Origin: a virus
Strand: one strand, 5' to 3'
DNA length: 64,000 bases
IMG/VR virus record: IMGVR_UViG_3300025570_000011
Span: 1 to 64,000 of that record
A model generated the notes under the pieces. That model had not been told where the DNA came from. It saw only the letters and a list, made by a program, of their open reading frames with translations, and did no database searches. Position 1 is the first letter of the stretch. Each line of letters opens with the position of its first letter. Below are positions 1 to 8,874 of the stretch, in pieces. The position numbers and the translations under genes are program-made.

Positions 1-1146
1 GAACAAGCTGATAATAGCGATGAAGATTGGTTGTTAGAAAGTACTGAAACATGGTGTAAAGATCGAGCAGTTCATAATGCAGTAATGGAAAGTATTTCTA
101 TTATTGATGGAAAGAGCCCAGATAAAAACGAAGGTATTATTCCAGAGATTTTAAGTAAAGCTCTTTCAGTAACATTTGATACGGCTGTTGGCCATGATTA
201 TATTGGCGATGCTGACTCTCGATTTGATTTTTATAATAGAGATGAAGAAAAGCTACCATTTGATTTAACAATGTTTAATGAAATCACCGGCGGTGGTTTA
301 CCTAATAAAACATTAAACATTATCCTTGCAGGAACTGGTGTTGGTAAGAGTTTGGCTATGTGCCACCTTGCTGCAGATGGAATTTCTCAAGGAAAGAATG
401 TTCTTTATATAACAATGGAAATGGCTGAAGAGCGTATCGCTGAACGTATTGATGCTAATTTGTTTGATGTAAGGATTGATCAACTTGATACGCTTTCCCG
501 TGAAAACTTTAATTCTAAAATAAAGAAAGTTTCTGATAAAGTTAAAGGTCAGTTGATTATTAAAGAATACCCAACTGCTGGAGCTCATGTTGGTCACTTC
601 AGAGCTTTGATAACAGAGCTTAAAATGAAGAAACAATTTGTACCAGATGTTATCTTTATTGATTATCTAAACATTTGTGCTAGTAGTAGAATTAAAGGTT
701 TAAGCGGAGGCGTTAATACATATTCTTTAATTAAAAGTATTGCTGAAGAAATTCGTGGTTTAGCAGTTGAGTGTAATGTTCCAATTTGGAGTGCTACTCA
801 GGTTACTCGTTCTGGGTTTAATAATTCCGATGTTGACTTAACTGATACATCAGAAAGTTTCGGCTTACCTGCCACAGCTGACTTAATGATTGCTTTAATT
901 AGTAATGAACAGTTAGAAGGAATGAATCAAATAATGGTAAAGCAATTGAAGAATCGTTATAATGATCCAAGTAATAATAAACGGTTTGTCGTTGGAGTAG
1001 ATAAATCTAAGATGCGTTTATATGATGTTGCTGACCCAACTCAAGATATATTAGATGATTCTAAAATAGCAGGAGCACAAGTTGGTAATAGTGATGCCAT
1101 GCATAACATTGGTAAGAACGCAGACTTCTCTGGTTTTAAAGTTTGA
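1..1146 (+). CDS. Replicative DNA helicase, T4 gp41/DnaB type (5' end missing)
   Basis: Hexameric RecA-fold helicase that unwinds DNA at the phage replication fork. The frame is open from base 1 with no convincing start, so the N-terminal domain (roughly 90-100 residues by comparison with T4 gp41) lies upstream. The RecA core is intact: Walker A GTGVGKS at 331-351, the H1a-like acidic segment ITMEMAEERI, Walker B VIFIDYLN near 649-672, the H3-like SATQVTRSG, and KQLKNRYNDP, which looks like the H4 arginine-finger loop. The acidic C-terminal tail is normal for the family. A late promoter begins 5 bases after the stop. The class is secure; assignment to gp41 rather than another DnaB-type protein rests on overall resemblance. 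Confidence 0.9.
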   Translation, partial: EQADNSDEDWLLESTETWCKDRAVHNAVMESISIIDGKSPDKNEGIIPEILSKALSVTFDTAVGHDYIGDADSRFDFYNRDEEKLPFDLTMFNEITGGGLPNKTLNIILAGTGVGKSLAMCHLAADGISQGKNVLYITMEMAEERIAERIDANLFDVRIDQLDTLSRENFNSKIKKVSDKVKGQLIIKEYPTAGAHVGHFRALITELKMKKQFVPDVIFIDYLNICASSRIKGLSGGVNTYSLIKSIAEEIRGLAVECNVPIWSATQVTRSGFNNSDVDLTDTSESFGLPATADLMIALISNEQLEGMNQIMVKQLKNRYNDPSNNKRFVVGVDKSKMRLYDVADPTQDILDDSKIAGAQVGNSDAMHNIGKNADFSGFKV

Positions 1147-1151
1147 AACTT

Positions 1152-1159
1152 TATAAATA
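1152..1159 (+). promoter_or_regulatory. T4-type late promoter (TATAAATA)
   Basis: Exact TATAAATA box, 22 bases before the ATG at 1182. It starts the first gene of the leader-peptide block. T4 late promoters consist essentially of this box, read by the phage sigma factor gp55 with the gp45 clamp. Confidence 0.7.
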
Positions 1160-1181
1160 ACTAAAATTACTATTACACTAA

Positions 1182-2735
1182 ATGGATATTAACAAACTAG
1201 GATTCAAGGATTTCGTATTAACCGAAGGTATTTCATCAGGCTCTATTGAGAAAGCTACCTTTTTAATGATTAAGTATTTAAAAAAGAAGACGGGTTTAAA
1301 CCTTTTCGCAATGCCAGAGCTAGAGCAATATAAAGGATCTGCTGGTAAAGGATTTGGTTTACGTTTGTTCGCTAATAAGAATGGAATCTCTGTTCGATTA
1401 AACTTCTCTTCAACAAGAGCTCAAACGAATGCATTAACCGGATTTGATGTTTGGTTAGGAGACGGTAAACCATCAACACGAGTTGAGTTTGCTAATATGA
1501 CAAGCGTTGTTAAAATCCTTCCTATTGTTGCTGAAATCATTAATAACAAAGGTTCAAACAGTAAAGTAGTTTATACTATTCCAGATGGAGTTCCTTTAAA
1601 TGAAGGATACGCATATGGAACGGATTCCATTCTTTTAAAAGAAGCCGCTGGTAATGATGTTCCAGCAATGTTTGATGATATTGTTGATATGATTGTTACT
1701 CCTAACTTTTCAAAAGGGAAGATCTATAGGAAATATAAAAGTGCTGGAGTTAAAGTATTCGAAGCTCTTGAAGAAGTATATCCAAAGAACATTACCAAGC
1801 AAGGCGTTAAATATGTATTTAGCGGTAAGCCTGCAGAAGTACAAAAGATCAAGAAAGATAAATCTAAAATTCTTGAAATGATTGGCGCTAACGAAGGTAA
1901 AGTAACTAAAGGGAGTGCTAAAGAAACATATGCTGATAATTCAAATGCAGATGAGCTTTTAAATGATAGAGAACGATTAAGTTTTGAAGCTCAGTTAGAA
2001 GATCTTGAGAATCTATTGAAACTAACCATTAATGGCGCAGCGAACGCAATCTTTATTGCTGGGCGTGGCGGAGTTGGTAAAACGTTTACTACAGAAAAGA
2101 TTCTTGGTGAAATGGGTTATAGAGATGGAGCTGGTTACTTTAAGAACACTGGTTCTGCTTCTGCCGCTGGTATGTATTCCCTCTTATTTAAATATAAGAA
2201 TGATATTATCTTCTTTGATGATTCTGACGATGCTCTTAAAGACCAAGAAAGCCGTAACCTTTTAAAAGCTGCAACCGATACCAAAAAGATTCGTAAACTC
2301 GTTTGGAACAAGATGGGTAAGAATGTTGCAGAGCCTGATGAAATGACTGACGATGAAATCCTTGATGCTGGATTAATTCCACGTTACTTTGAATTTACTG
2401 GTAAGATCATCTTTATCTCTAACCTTAAGATGAACAAACTTGATCCTGATGGCGCACTAAGAACCCGCGCATTTATTATTGATATTGATCCAACCGAAGG
2501 CGAAATTTACGACTTCATGGATAAGATCGTCGGTAAGATTACTTTAGAAGACGGGCTTAATCTTGATTTAACAGAACGTAAACGAGTAGTTAATCTATTA
2601 AGAAAAGGAAAGAGTAAACAATCATCAAACCTTCGTAAGCTATCCCGTGGTTTAAATATGGCCGCTGGAGCTTTAAAAGCAGGAGTTGCTGTAGCTGATA
2701 AAGAACTAGCTCGTATGATTGAGCTATACGCTTAA
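1182..2735 (+). CDS. AAA-type ATPase with capsid-targeting-like leader
   Basis: A 517-residue P-loop ATPase. Walker A is GRGGVGKT at about residues 294-301. Walker B is IIFFDDSDD at about 342-350. KIIFISNLK is a likely sensor-1 strand, and DGALRTRAFIID may carry the arginine finger. The N-terminal ~270 residues are unrecognised. The first 15 residues (MDINKLGFKDFVLTE) resemble the T4 capsid-targeting sequence and end in LTE followed by G, a fit to the (L/I)xE site of the T4 gp21 prohead protease. The ATPase class is clear from the sequence; packaging in the head is inference. Substrate is unknown; a DNA-related motor or loader is possible. Confidence 0.75.
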   Translation: MDINKLGFKDFVLTEGISSGSIEKATFLMIKYLKKKTGLNLFAMPELEQYKGSAGKGFGLRLFANKNGISVRLNFSSTRAQTNALTGFDVWLGDGKPSTRVEFANMTSVVKILPIVAEIINNKGSNSKVVYTIPDGVPLNEGYAYGTDSILLKEAAGNDVPAMFDDIVDMIVTPNFSKGKIYRKYKSAGVKVFEALEEVYPKNITKQGVKYVFSGKPAEVQKIKKDKSKILEMIGANEGKVTKGSAKETYADNSNADELLNDRERLSFEAQLEDLENLLKLTINGAANAIFIAGRGGVGKTFTTEKILGEMGYRDGAGYFKNTGSASAAGMYSLLFKYKNDIIFFDDSDDALKDQESRNLLKAATDTKKIRKLVWNKMGKNVAEPDEMTDDEILDAGLIPRYFEFTGKIIFISNLKMNKLDPDGALRTRAFIIDIDPTEGEIYDFMDKIVGKITLEDGLNLDLTERKRVVNLLRKGKSKQSSNLRKLSRGLNMAAGALKAGVAVADKELARMIELYA

Positions 2736-2743
2736 TAAAATAA

Positions 2744-4126
2744 ATGAAATCATTTCAAACATTCCTCATTGAGGGAACTAAATTAACTCCGCGCGAATTA
2801 AAGAAGCCTGCAACGGGCGGACTAAACGCAGGAGTGGCTCGTACCGAAATACTTGCTAATAAAATTAGAAAACAGGAACCACTAACATTATCAAATGGTA
2901 GTAAGTTTGAAGTGGTTGACTCTGTTGGAGCTTTAGCTTCTATTGAGCAATTTAGAAAAGACGGTAAGGCATTTGAATTAATTGGGAAAGGCGGAACTAA
3001 GGTTTCTTCTTCAGATTTATTAAAAACTCCTGAATTTGGTGGTGGTTCTGGCGCAGGCGGTGGCACAAAGAATACTGCCATTGGCGAATCTGCTCAATGC
3101 GTATGGATGGCAGCAATGCTTGATATTGGTTATGATAAACCAATGGAAAGTTTTACTGACGAGGTATTAACTAAAGCATTTAAAAAAGTAAGTGTTGGTA
3201 AAACCTCCTTAAAGGAAATTTTAAGTATTGATGAAAGTTGGAAAACGTCTTCTTACTTAACTGCTCAATATGCAATTAAAGATCGTATTATTGAAAAGGG
3301 CATGTCCTTTCACAGAGATGATTCTCTTATGAAAGCCATTTATAGCGCTAAGAATAATGCTTTTAAGAATAACGATTTTAAACCATTGACTGATGATAAA
3401 TGGAATCCTGGCGATATCTGGGTAGCAGACGACGATTTTAAAGTATCGGAATTAAAAACTCATACGGTTGAACATTTTAATGACGACATTCTTGATTTAT
3501 ATTTACAACGTAGACTTGTTGGTATTTCATTAAAGAAAGTTTCTAAAGGAGTAAAGGGCGTTGAAAAAAATGTTTCGCGGCCTCCAGAAACTGAAGATTA
3601 TAAATTTGTAGGAGCTCATATTAAAGCTTTAGTTAGAGGTGAATGGTATACTAGTAAAACTAATTATATTACTTACATTGGTGGTCAACTTGATATAAGA
3701 GCAAACAGTGGCTTTGGATCTCATAAAGTTGAAATTAAAGGCAAAGGCGCTCGAGGCGGTGGCGCATCTTGGGGTGTTATGTCAGATGCGGCAAAACGCA
3801 TTTATAGAAAAGAACTTCCTAAGAATACAAAAATAAAAAAGGAAGCCCAGCAGATTGCTTCTGGCGATAAGCGCGCAGTTCAAAACTTTACTAAGTTATT
3901 ACAAATCACTGATAAGAACATATCTAATGCAGAAGTAACAGAGAAATTGGCAGCTCTTGGTAAGAACTCTGATATTTGGATCCACGGTAAACTAGGTGGC
4001 CTTTATGTATTAGAACTAATTTCAAAAGGCGGCCAAAAGGCAAATAAGTTTATTACTCAGATAATTAATTACGCTGGTAGTTCTACTTCAGATTCCAGCG
4101 CGTATATTATTTTAAAAGAGAAATAA
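2744..4126 (+). CDS. Leader-bearing protein of unknown function
   Basis: A 460-residue protein starting MKSFQTFLIE followed by G, a close fit to the T4-type capsid-targeting leader with an LxE cleavage site. The rest is not recognised with confidence. It contains a Gly-rich segment around residues 100-110, a NPGDIWVAD motif near 226-234, and a late segment of the form VEIKGKGARGGG that could be the E-x-K half of a PD-(D/E)XK-type nuclease core; this is a weak hint only. It follows the ATPase gene by 8 bases and is probably co-transcribed from the late promoter at 1152. Confidence 0.6.
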   Translation: MKSFQTFLIEGTKLTPRELKKPATGGLNAGVARTEILANKIRKQEPLTLSNGSKFEVVDSVGALASIEQFRKDGKAFELIGKGGTKVSSSDLLKTPEFGGGSGAGGGTKNTAIGESAQCVWMAAMLDIGYDKPMESFTDEVLTKAFKKVSVGKTSLKEILSIDESWKTSSYLTAQYAIKDRIIEKGMSFHRDDSLMKAIYSAKNNAFKNNDFKPLTDDKWNPGDIWVADDDFKVSELKTHTVEHFNDDILDLYLQRRLVGISLKKVSKGVKGVEKNVSRPPETEDYKFVGAHIKALVRGEWYTSKTNYITYIGGQLDIRANSGFGSHKVEIKGKGARGGGASWGVMSDAAKRIYRKELPKNTKIKKEAQQIASGDKRAVQNFTKLLQITDKNISNAEVTEKLAALGKNSDIWIHGKLGGLYVLELISKGGQKANKFITQIINYAGSSTSDSSAYIILKEK

Positions 4127-4176
4127 TATTCTATTAAGCCTGGAAGTAAAAAGAAAAATCCTTTTATTAGTATCAA

Positions 4177-4266
4177 ATGAAGCTACTAACATTCATACTA
4201 ATAGCTATAGCACTAGCACTCACCTCATGCGGTCTCGCACCTCCTGAGTGTATGATTGGGCATTAA
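4177..4266 (+). CDS. Tiny lipoprotein (29 aa)
   Basis: ATG to TAA encodes a 29-residue peptide with one Lys, a long run of Leu/Ile/Ala and the lipobox LTSC followed by G. This is a complete lipoprotein signal peptide with a mature part of only about 12 residues containing one more Cys. The stop abuts the end of the convergent minus-strand gene. Phage lipoproteins this small are often outer spanins or superinfection-exclusion factors. Function is unproven, but the lipobox is unambiguous. Confidence 0.6.
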   Translation: MKLLTFILIAIALALTSCGLAPPECMIGH

Positions 4267-5847
4267 TTAATCTTCGACCCAAACCGCGGCCAAAGATACT
4301 CGAGCAAGACTTTCAGTCGATTGCGCGACAAATGAAATGCTGCTATTTGGTGGAACTACAATTCTTAGATCCTCAAGATTAATCGAAGAACTTCCCCCGC
4401 CAGGGATTTCAAACATGTAAATGGGTAGATTACTGTCAACTTCTGTGCTTACATTTCCTATAGTATCTGAATAATATACAGATGAATTTTCCTCGCTTCT
4501 TGTTTTATACTCAAGCTCAGGTAATTCATTAAAATTATAATATATTGCTACAAGTACAGGCGTTCCACTTGGGTTTGTTTTGAAAGCCGCATTAACAGTT
4601 TTTAATAAAACTTCTCTAGTATTAATTTTATTCTTATAAATTAATCTATTATGTAAAGTTAATACATGATGATAATCATCTGCAGATAAGTTAGGGTTTT
4701 CATCATATGTAATTGATGCAGCAGTTGGCAGTTTTGTATTTTCTATTAAACCTTCAATTGCACCTAACATAGAACCGCCTGATACATAAATATCAGTTCC
4801 AGTTCCGCCTAAACTTGCCGCGATCCAACCGACTTTTAACGATGGGTTATCAACGTGAACATCATCATAATTATTTGCATATTTTATTTCATGGAAAACA
4901 ATCATGTCTCCATTTAACGGGTTTTCAATAGAGAATCTAATTTGCCCAGCACCAAGCCATCTAAAATTAATTTGAAAAACGTTTAATTTAGTTGGATTTA
5001 ATGTTGCTCCACTAAAACCGTTCCCATCAAGAGTATCACCATTAAAGTCTTCTTGGTATGTCCAATTATTAATATGATTTACGCCACCTTGAAGAACTGA
5101 AAGAGTAGCAGTAACGCCAGTTGAATCTGTATCAGAAAAAGAAAATGTTCCGGTTTTAGGCCCAACCCCGGTTGATAAAAAACAAACTTTATCAACAGCA
5201 TATTCTAAAATCCAAAAATCACTTATAATAGCATGATGTATTTTTCTTGCCACATCATTGACAGTATCTCCTGCTAAGACCGCAATAACAAAATCTTCAT
5301 CATTTAATGTTACGGTAATATTTCCAGGTGTCGTGACTGAATTACTAATAACGATATTATGAATATGAGCTTTACCCTTATTCTGTAAAAGAACTCCAAA
5401 TTTATCACCATCAAAGCCAACCTGTATAGCTTGCTCTTGCGCAAAGAATCCCGCTCTTTGAGTATAACCGATGGCTCCTTCTGTAAATTGAGCAGTGAAC
5501 CGTGTTAACGCGCCCTGCCCTGGTCTATATCTTACTGATCTTTTTGATCTAATAACGCCATAACCACCCAATGAAGTTCCGGTTCTACATTCTAGTAAAG
5601 TGTTTGAGGCTATTGCAGATCCACTCTCAGATTCATAAGACTCAAATAGTCTTTCATCTAAACCATATAAACCATCCAATTGAAATACCGGCGTAATAGG
5701 AACACTTACATGTTCTCCAAATGCGCTTACTGCTGAAGCGCTTGATGTTTTAACTGGATTACCATATTCATCAACCGCTAATGACGCCTCAAAAAGCGAG
5801 GTATTATCATTAAGATAATTTTGAGAAGTTCTATTCCACTGAGCCAT
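4267..5847 (-). CDS. Virion structural protein (tail/neck-associated)
   Basis: A 526-residue protein with no catalytic motif. It resembles a structural-protein family of marine T4-like phages, recognisable by the stretch RYRPGQGALTRFTAQFT and then QRAGFFAQEQAIQVGFDG. The rest is rich in beta strand, Ser, Thr and Gly. I start it at the ATG at 5847 (MAQWNRTSQN): an exact late promoter ends 5 bases upstream, so the predicted transcript begins at this codon. The in-frame start at 5910 would lie upstream of the promoter. It is the only structural gene in the window on the minus strand, inserted between leader-bearing genes. Confidence 0.65.
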   Translation of the reverse strand: MAQWNRTSQNYLNDNTSLFEASLAVDEYGNPVKTSSASAVSAFGEHVSVPITPVFQLDGLYGLDERLFESYESESGSAIASNTLLECRTGTSLGGYGVIRSKRSVRYRPGQGALTRFTAQFTEGAIGYTQRAGFFAQEQAIQVGFDGDKFGVLLQNKGKAHIHNIVISNSVTTPGNITVTLNDEDFVIAVLAGDTVNDVARKIHHAIISDFWILEYAVDKVCFLSTGVGPKTGTFSFSDTDSTGVTATLSVLQGGVNHINNWTYQEDFNGDTLDGNGFSGATLNPTKLNVFQINFRWLGAGQIRFSIENPLNGDMIVFHEIKYANNYDDVHVDNPSLKVGWIAASLGGTGTDIYVSGGSMLGAIEGLIENTKLPTAASITYDENPNLSADDYHHVLTLHNRLIYKNKINTREVLLKTVNAAFKTNPSGTPVLVAIYYNFNELPELEYKTRSEENSSVYYSDTIGNVSTEVDSNLPIYMFEIPGGGSSSINLEDLRIVVPPNSSISFVAQSTESLARVSLAAVWVED

Positions 5848-5852
5848 ACCTT

Positions 5853-5860
5853 TATTTATA
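5853..5860 (-). promoter_or_regulatory. Late promoter on minus strand, leaderless spacing
   Basis: TATAAATA read on the minus strand with exactly 5 bases to the ATG at 5847. By T4 spacing the +1 nucleotide is the A of that ATG. Divergent from the metallopeptidase gene at 5876. Confidence 0.7.
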
Positions 5861-5875
5861 CAAATAAATAACTTT

Positions 5876-6310
5876 ATGAAGAGGATACGGGTATATGGTT
5901 GTTTGGACAAACCTAAGTTAAAAAAAGAAATACGTGAAGCTGCGTCTCTTTTTATTCAAGATCTTTTACCACGTAAACGCAAGTATGATATAACAATAAC
6001 AATATCTTCAGGTTTATCTAAAAAAGTAGGATCCTTTGGAGAATGCTGGTCATGGTCTCGTAATGAATATACAGTTAAGATCGACGGATCTCAAACAAAG
6101 GAAAATATTTTTAAAACACTTGCTCATGAATTTGTACACGTTAAACAATTCTCAGTTGGAGAATTAAAATTCTTAACTAAATTTGATGTTTGGCAAGGGA
6201 CCGTATATTACCATGGAGCTAAATACGAAACTCTTCCATGGGAAAGGGAAGCAACTCAATATGAAAAAATTCTATATAACAAACATATTGTCAATAAAAG
6301 ACAATTATAA
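5876..6310 (+). CDS. SprT/WSS1-like zinc metallopeptidase, copy A
   Basis: A 144-residue protein with the zinc-binding motif HEFVH (residues 84-88) inside TLAHEFVHVKQ and a later PWEREA segment whose Glu could be the third ligand. The layout is that of a minimal SprT-like or gluzincin-like domain. A second member with the same two motifs is encoded at 58183-58611. Cellular SprT/Spartan proteases remove proteins crosslinked to DNA; whether the phage copies do so is unknown. It follows the divergent late promoter region and precedes the ligase gene by 11 bases. Confidence 0.7.
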   Translation: MKRIRVYGCLDKPKLKKEIREAASLFIQDLLPRKRKYDITITISSGLSKKVGSFGECWSWSRNEYTVKIDGSQTKENIFKTLAHEFVHVKQFSVGELKFLTKFDVWQGTVYYHGAKYETLPWEREATQYEKILYNKHIVNKRQL

Positions 6311-6313
6311 ATA
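6306..6313 (+). promoter_or_regulatory. Late promoter nested in upstream stop codon
   Basis: Exact TATAAATA whose third to fifth bases are the TAA stop of the metallopeptidase gene. The ATG at 6322 follows after 8 bases, so the predicted leader is about 3 nt. Confidence 0.7.
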
Positions 6314-6321
6314 CTAAATAA

Positions 6322-7245
6322 ATGAAGTCCTTTAAAGAATATATTGGTGAAGCTGCTAAAACACAAAAGCAGTTCATTGCTCACCTTGATAAAATGCCAC
6401 CACTCAAATTTCTTGAACTTGCAAAACGCCTTGATAAAGAAATGGGCGGAGTTCTTTCAAAGGATAATGCTGAGATCAGAGAGAAGATGGATGGTTCAGC
6501 TCTTCGTATTGGTTTAGATGAGAAGGGGCGATTCTTTGCTCAAACTTCTACATCGCCTTCATTTTTTAACTTTGGCGATTTTAGAAAGCGTTTTTCTAAG
6601 CATGGTGAAGAAGCCGCACTTATGGGAGACAAGTGGGATGATATTTTTAAAATGATAAAGAGTGACTCCAAGGTTAATGCCATTCTTAAAAAGTATAATA
6701 CTAAAAACGGTATTAAGGTTGTTGGAGAGATTATGTATCCTCCGCTTGGTATTGATTTACTTGATAAAATGCGATTTATTCGTATTGATTATGAGAAGAA
6801 AAAACTTGGTTCTGATTATACCTTCGTTCCTTTTTACGTTATGGATAATGAAAATAACATACATCCAAAAGAAAAAGAAATCTTTAAAGAACTATACAAG
6901 ATATCAAATTCTAAACGTAAATATGTCAATACCGTTGTTTTAAAGGATAAAGACATTAATATTAAAACGGATTTGAGTATTGTAAACAACGATCTTGTTA
7001 AGAAATATAAAAATTTAAATGATGTATTGGTATCAAGGAAGCATATAGATCGTGAGTTAAAAACAAAAATCAAAGATGAGATTTTGCTGCTACAACGAAA
7101 GCTTGCTGCTAAAATACTTTCATATGTTGATGGCGGTCTGTTAGGAAAAGATTTCGAAGGAATTGTAATTAAACTAAGTGACGGTTCCTTAATTAAAATT
7201 ATTTCTGACAAGTTTAAGAACACAACCTTTGATAAAAACCGTTAA
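6322..7245 (+). CDS. ATP-dependent nucleic-acid ligase with capsid-targeting-like leader
   Basis: A 307-residue member of the covalent nucleotidyltransferase (DNA/RNA ligase) superfamily. Motif I is KMDG at residues 55-58, whose Lys would carry AMP. Motif III is VVGEIMYPP, motif IV is EGIVIK near the C-terminus, and motif V is the IKIISDKFK segment. The size fits a minimal ligase without a large extra domain. The first ten residues MKSFKEYIGE followed by A match a T4-type leader with an IxE cleavage site. DNA versus RNA substrate cannot be decided from the motifs. The neighbouring NTase and HxGH transferase also carry leaders, which suggests a set of co-packaged nucleotidyl-transfer enzymes. 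Confidence 0.75.
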   Translation: MKSFKEYIGEAAKTQKQFIAHLDKMPPLKFLELAKRLDKEMGGVLSKDNAEIREKMDGSALRIGLDEKGRFFAQTSTSPSFFNFGDFRKRFSKHGEEAALMGDKWDDIFKMIKSDSKVNAILKKYNTKNGIKVVGEIMYPPLGIDLLDKMRFIRIDYEKKKLGSDYTFVPFYVMDNENNIHPKEKEIFKELYKISNSKRKYVNTVVLKDKDINIKTDLSIVNNDLVKKYKNLNDVLVSRKHIDRELKTKIKDEILLLQRKLAAKILSYVDGGLLGKDFEGIVIKLSDGSLIKIISDKFKNTTFDKNR

Positions 7246-7251
7246 TAAATA
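7244..7251 (+). promoter_or_regulatory. Probable late promoter, variant AATAAATA
   Basis: One mismatch from TATAAATA. It overlaps the stop codon of the ligase gene and lies 8 bases before the ATG at 7260, one of the spacings seen at exact boxes. Confidence 0.45.
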
Positions 7252-7259
7252 CTAATACA

Positions 7260-8165
7260 ATGCTTGCATATAAACAATTTTTAGAAAATAAACGGCAGCT
7301 GTCTGAAGGTGGTAATGCTGTTAAAGGAGTCGGACCGATTAATCAAGAGAATTCTATTCCTACATATAATAAAATTCTTAGTGAGTTTTTGCCAAAGCTT
7401 AAACTTAAAGATAAACATGTAGCGAGTCTTGGCTCTACTGGTAAAAAAGGACCAAAGCAAACCTCAGGCGATATTGATATTGCTCTTGATGCTACCGAGC
7501 TTTTAAAATCAAATAAGATTGACACATATGCAGATCTAATGGATTTTATTGTTGTTACAGTTAAATCTTTAGGATATGATTATAAAGATATGCGTAGTAT
7601 TGGTATTGTTAGTATTGCATATCCAATTGTTAATGACGATAAGTTACAAGCAGATAAACTTGTTCAAGTAGACTTTATGGTTGTTGAAAATCTTAAACAT
7701 GCAACATGGGCTTTTCACAGTCCTTCATATCTTGAGTCCAATCTAAAGGGTTTATATAGAAACGAATTAAACTTTGCTGTCGCTAAATATGCTGGATTTA
7801 AAGTAACTGAAAGAGACAAAGAAAGCAAAGAAGCCGTTACATGGCAGCGCTTTTGGTGGGATATTAAACGAGGCTTAAGTAAAGGAACACAAACTCGATT
7901 AAGTGCAAAAACTGGTAAAATTGTAAAAGGCACTAGACCGTTAACAAAAAACGATATTTCTGATGAGCCTGATGATATTGTTAAGTTCCTATATGGAGAG
8001 AAATATAAAGCAAGAGATATTTTAACTTTTGATGATGCTCTTAATGCTATTATGAGTAATGATTTTCCTTATAAGAAACAAAGGAAGACTATTTTAAAAG
8101 CTGCATCCGAATCTATACAAAAGAAAGGCTTCCCTATTCCGAAGCAAATGGCCAAATATATATAA
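7260..8165 (+). CDS. Pol-beta-type nucleotidyltransferase with leader
   Basis: A 301-residue protein with a minimal nucleotidyltransferase core: SLGSTGKKG followed by SGDIDIALD, giving the G-S pair and the DxD metal ligands at about residues 72-76, with a third acidic residue in VQVDFMVVE. Such domains add nucleotides to RNA, proteins or small molecules; the substrate is not evident. It begins MLAYKQFLENKRQLSE followed by G, a leader-like N-terminus with an LSE site, though less typical than the MKSF leaders. The C-terminal region (PFKKQRKT-like basic segments) is unassigned. Confidence 0.65.
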   Translation: MLAYKQFLENKRQLSEGGNAVKGVGPINQENSIPTYNKILSEFLPKLKLKDKHVASLGSTGKKGPKQTSGDIDIALDATELLKSNKIDTYADLMDFIVVTVKSLGYDYKDMRSIGIVSIAYPIVNDDKLQADKLVQVDFMVVENLKHATWAFHSPSYLESNLKGLYRNELNFAVAKYAGFKVTERDKESKEAVTWQRFWWDIKRGLSKGTQTRLSAKTGKIVKGTRPLTKNDISDEPDDIVKFLYGEKYKARDILTFDDALNAIMSNDFPYKKQRKTILKAASESIQKKGFPIPKQMAKYI

Positions 8166-8178
8166 CATATAACAAACG

Positions 8179-8874
8179 ATGGAAGAATTTCAAAAAAACG
8201 ATATGGCTGAAGGCCGCTCATGGAAATCTATAGGACACTATACCGCAGATGGTAAAGAGTGGGCTGGAGATCAGCATGCGCATAATGGTCAAATAATGAC
8301 TGGTAAGACGCATGATAAAAATAGTGTTTACTTATATCATTATAAAGAATTATCTGCTGAAGTGAGAAAAAAAATCGATGCAGAAATTGAAGAAGCAGAA
8401 AAGGATTTACGCTTACGTGACCTTGAAGTTGTTGATCCAACCGATGGCAGTTGGGGCGATGAAATGGGCTTCTTAAATCGTCGATATATGAAACGTCATA
8501 ATTCGTATGTTACTGAAGATTCCGAAGACGAATGCTATAGTGAAGCGCTAACTGCTATTCAACGAATTAAGCGTAGAGCGATAATGCGTAAAAGCAAAGC
8601 GGCTATTGCTCGTGGACGACGTCGTTCTGAAAAGAAAAAACCAACACTTAAGGTAATGAAGAATAGAGCTTTGAAAGCTGCTAGGAACCTTTTATTTAAA
8701 AAGTTGGCGGGTCAACGATCAAAAGATGAGTTGAGCTTTTCTGAAAGATCTAGAATTGAAAAGGTTCTATCAAAAAAACAAGGTAAGATCAAAGCGATTG
8801 CTAAAAAGATTTTACCAAAATTAATCCAAAAGGAAAAAGAGAAGCGCGCTAAAAAAGCAGCAGAAAAGAAATAA
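8179..8874 (+). CDS. Basic internal or structural protein
   Basis: A 231-residue protein with two parts. The N-terminal ~115 residues are mixed and acidic. From about residue 125 the protein is strongly basic and helical, with many Arg/Lys (IKRRAIMRK, ARGRRRSEKKK, IAKKILPKL). The basic half resembles a domain found in uncharacterised proteins of T4-like marine phages. A DNA-binding role in the head would suit it. The N-terminus MEEFQKNDMAEG is loosely leader-like. Its stop overlaps the ATG of the next gene (ATGA-type overlap). Confidence 0.5.
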   Translation: MEEFQKNDMAEGRSWKSIGHYTADGKEWAGDQHAHNGQIMTGKTHDKNSVYLYHYKELSAEVRKKIDAEIEEAEKDLRLRDLEVVDPTDGSWGDEMGFLNRRYMKRHNSYVTEDSEDECYSEALTAIQRIKRRAIMRKSKAAIARGRRRSEKKKPTLKVMKNRALKAARNLLFKKLAGQRSKDELSFSERSRIEKVLSKKQGKIKAIAKKILPKLIQKEKEKRAKKAAEKK

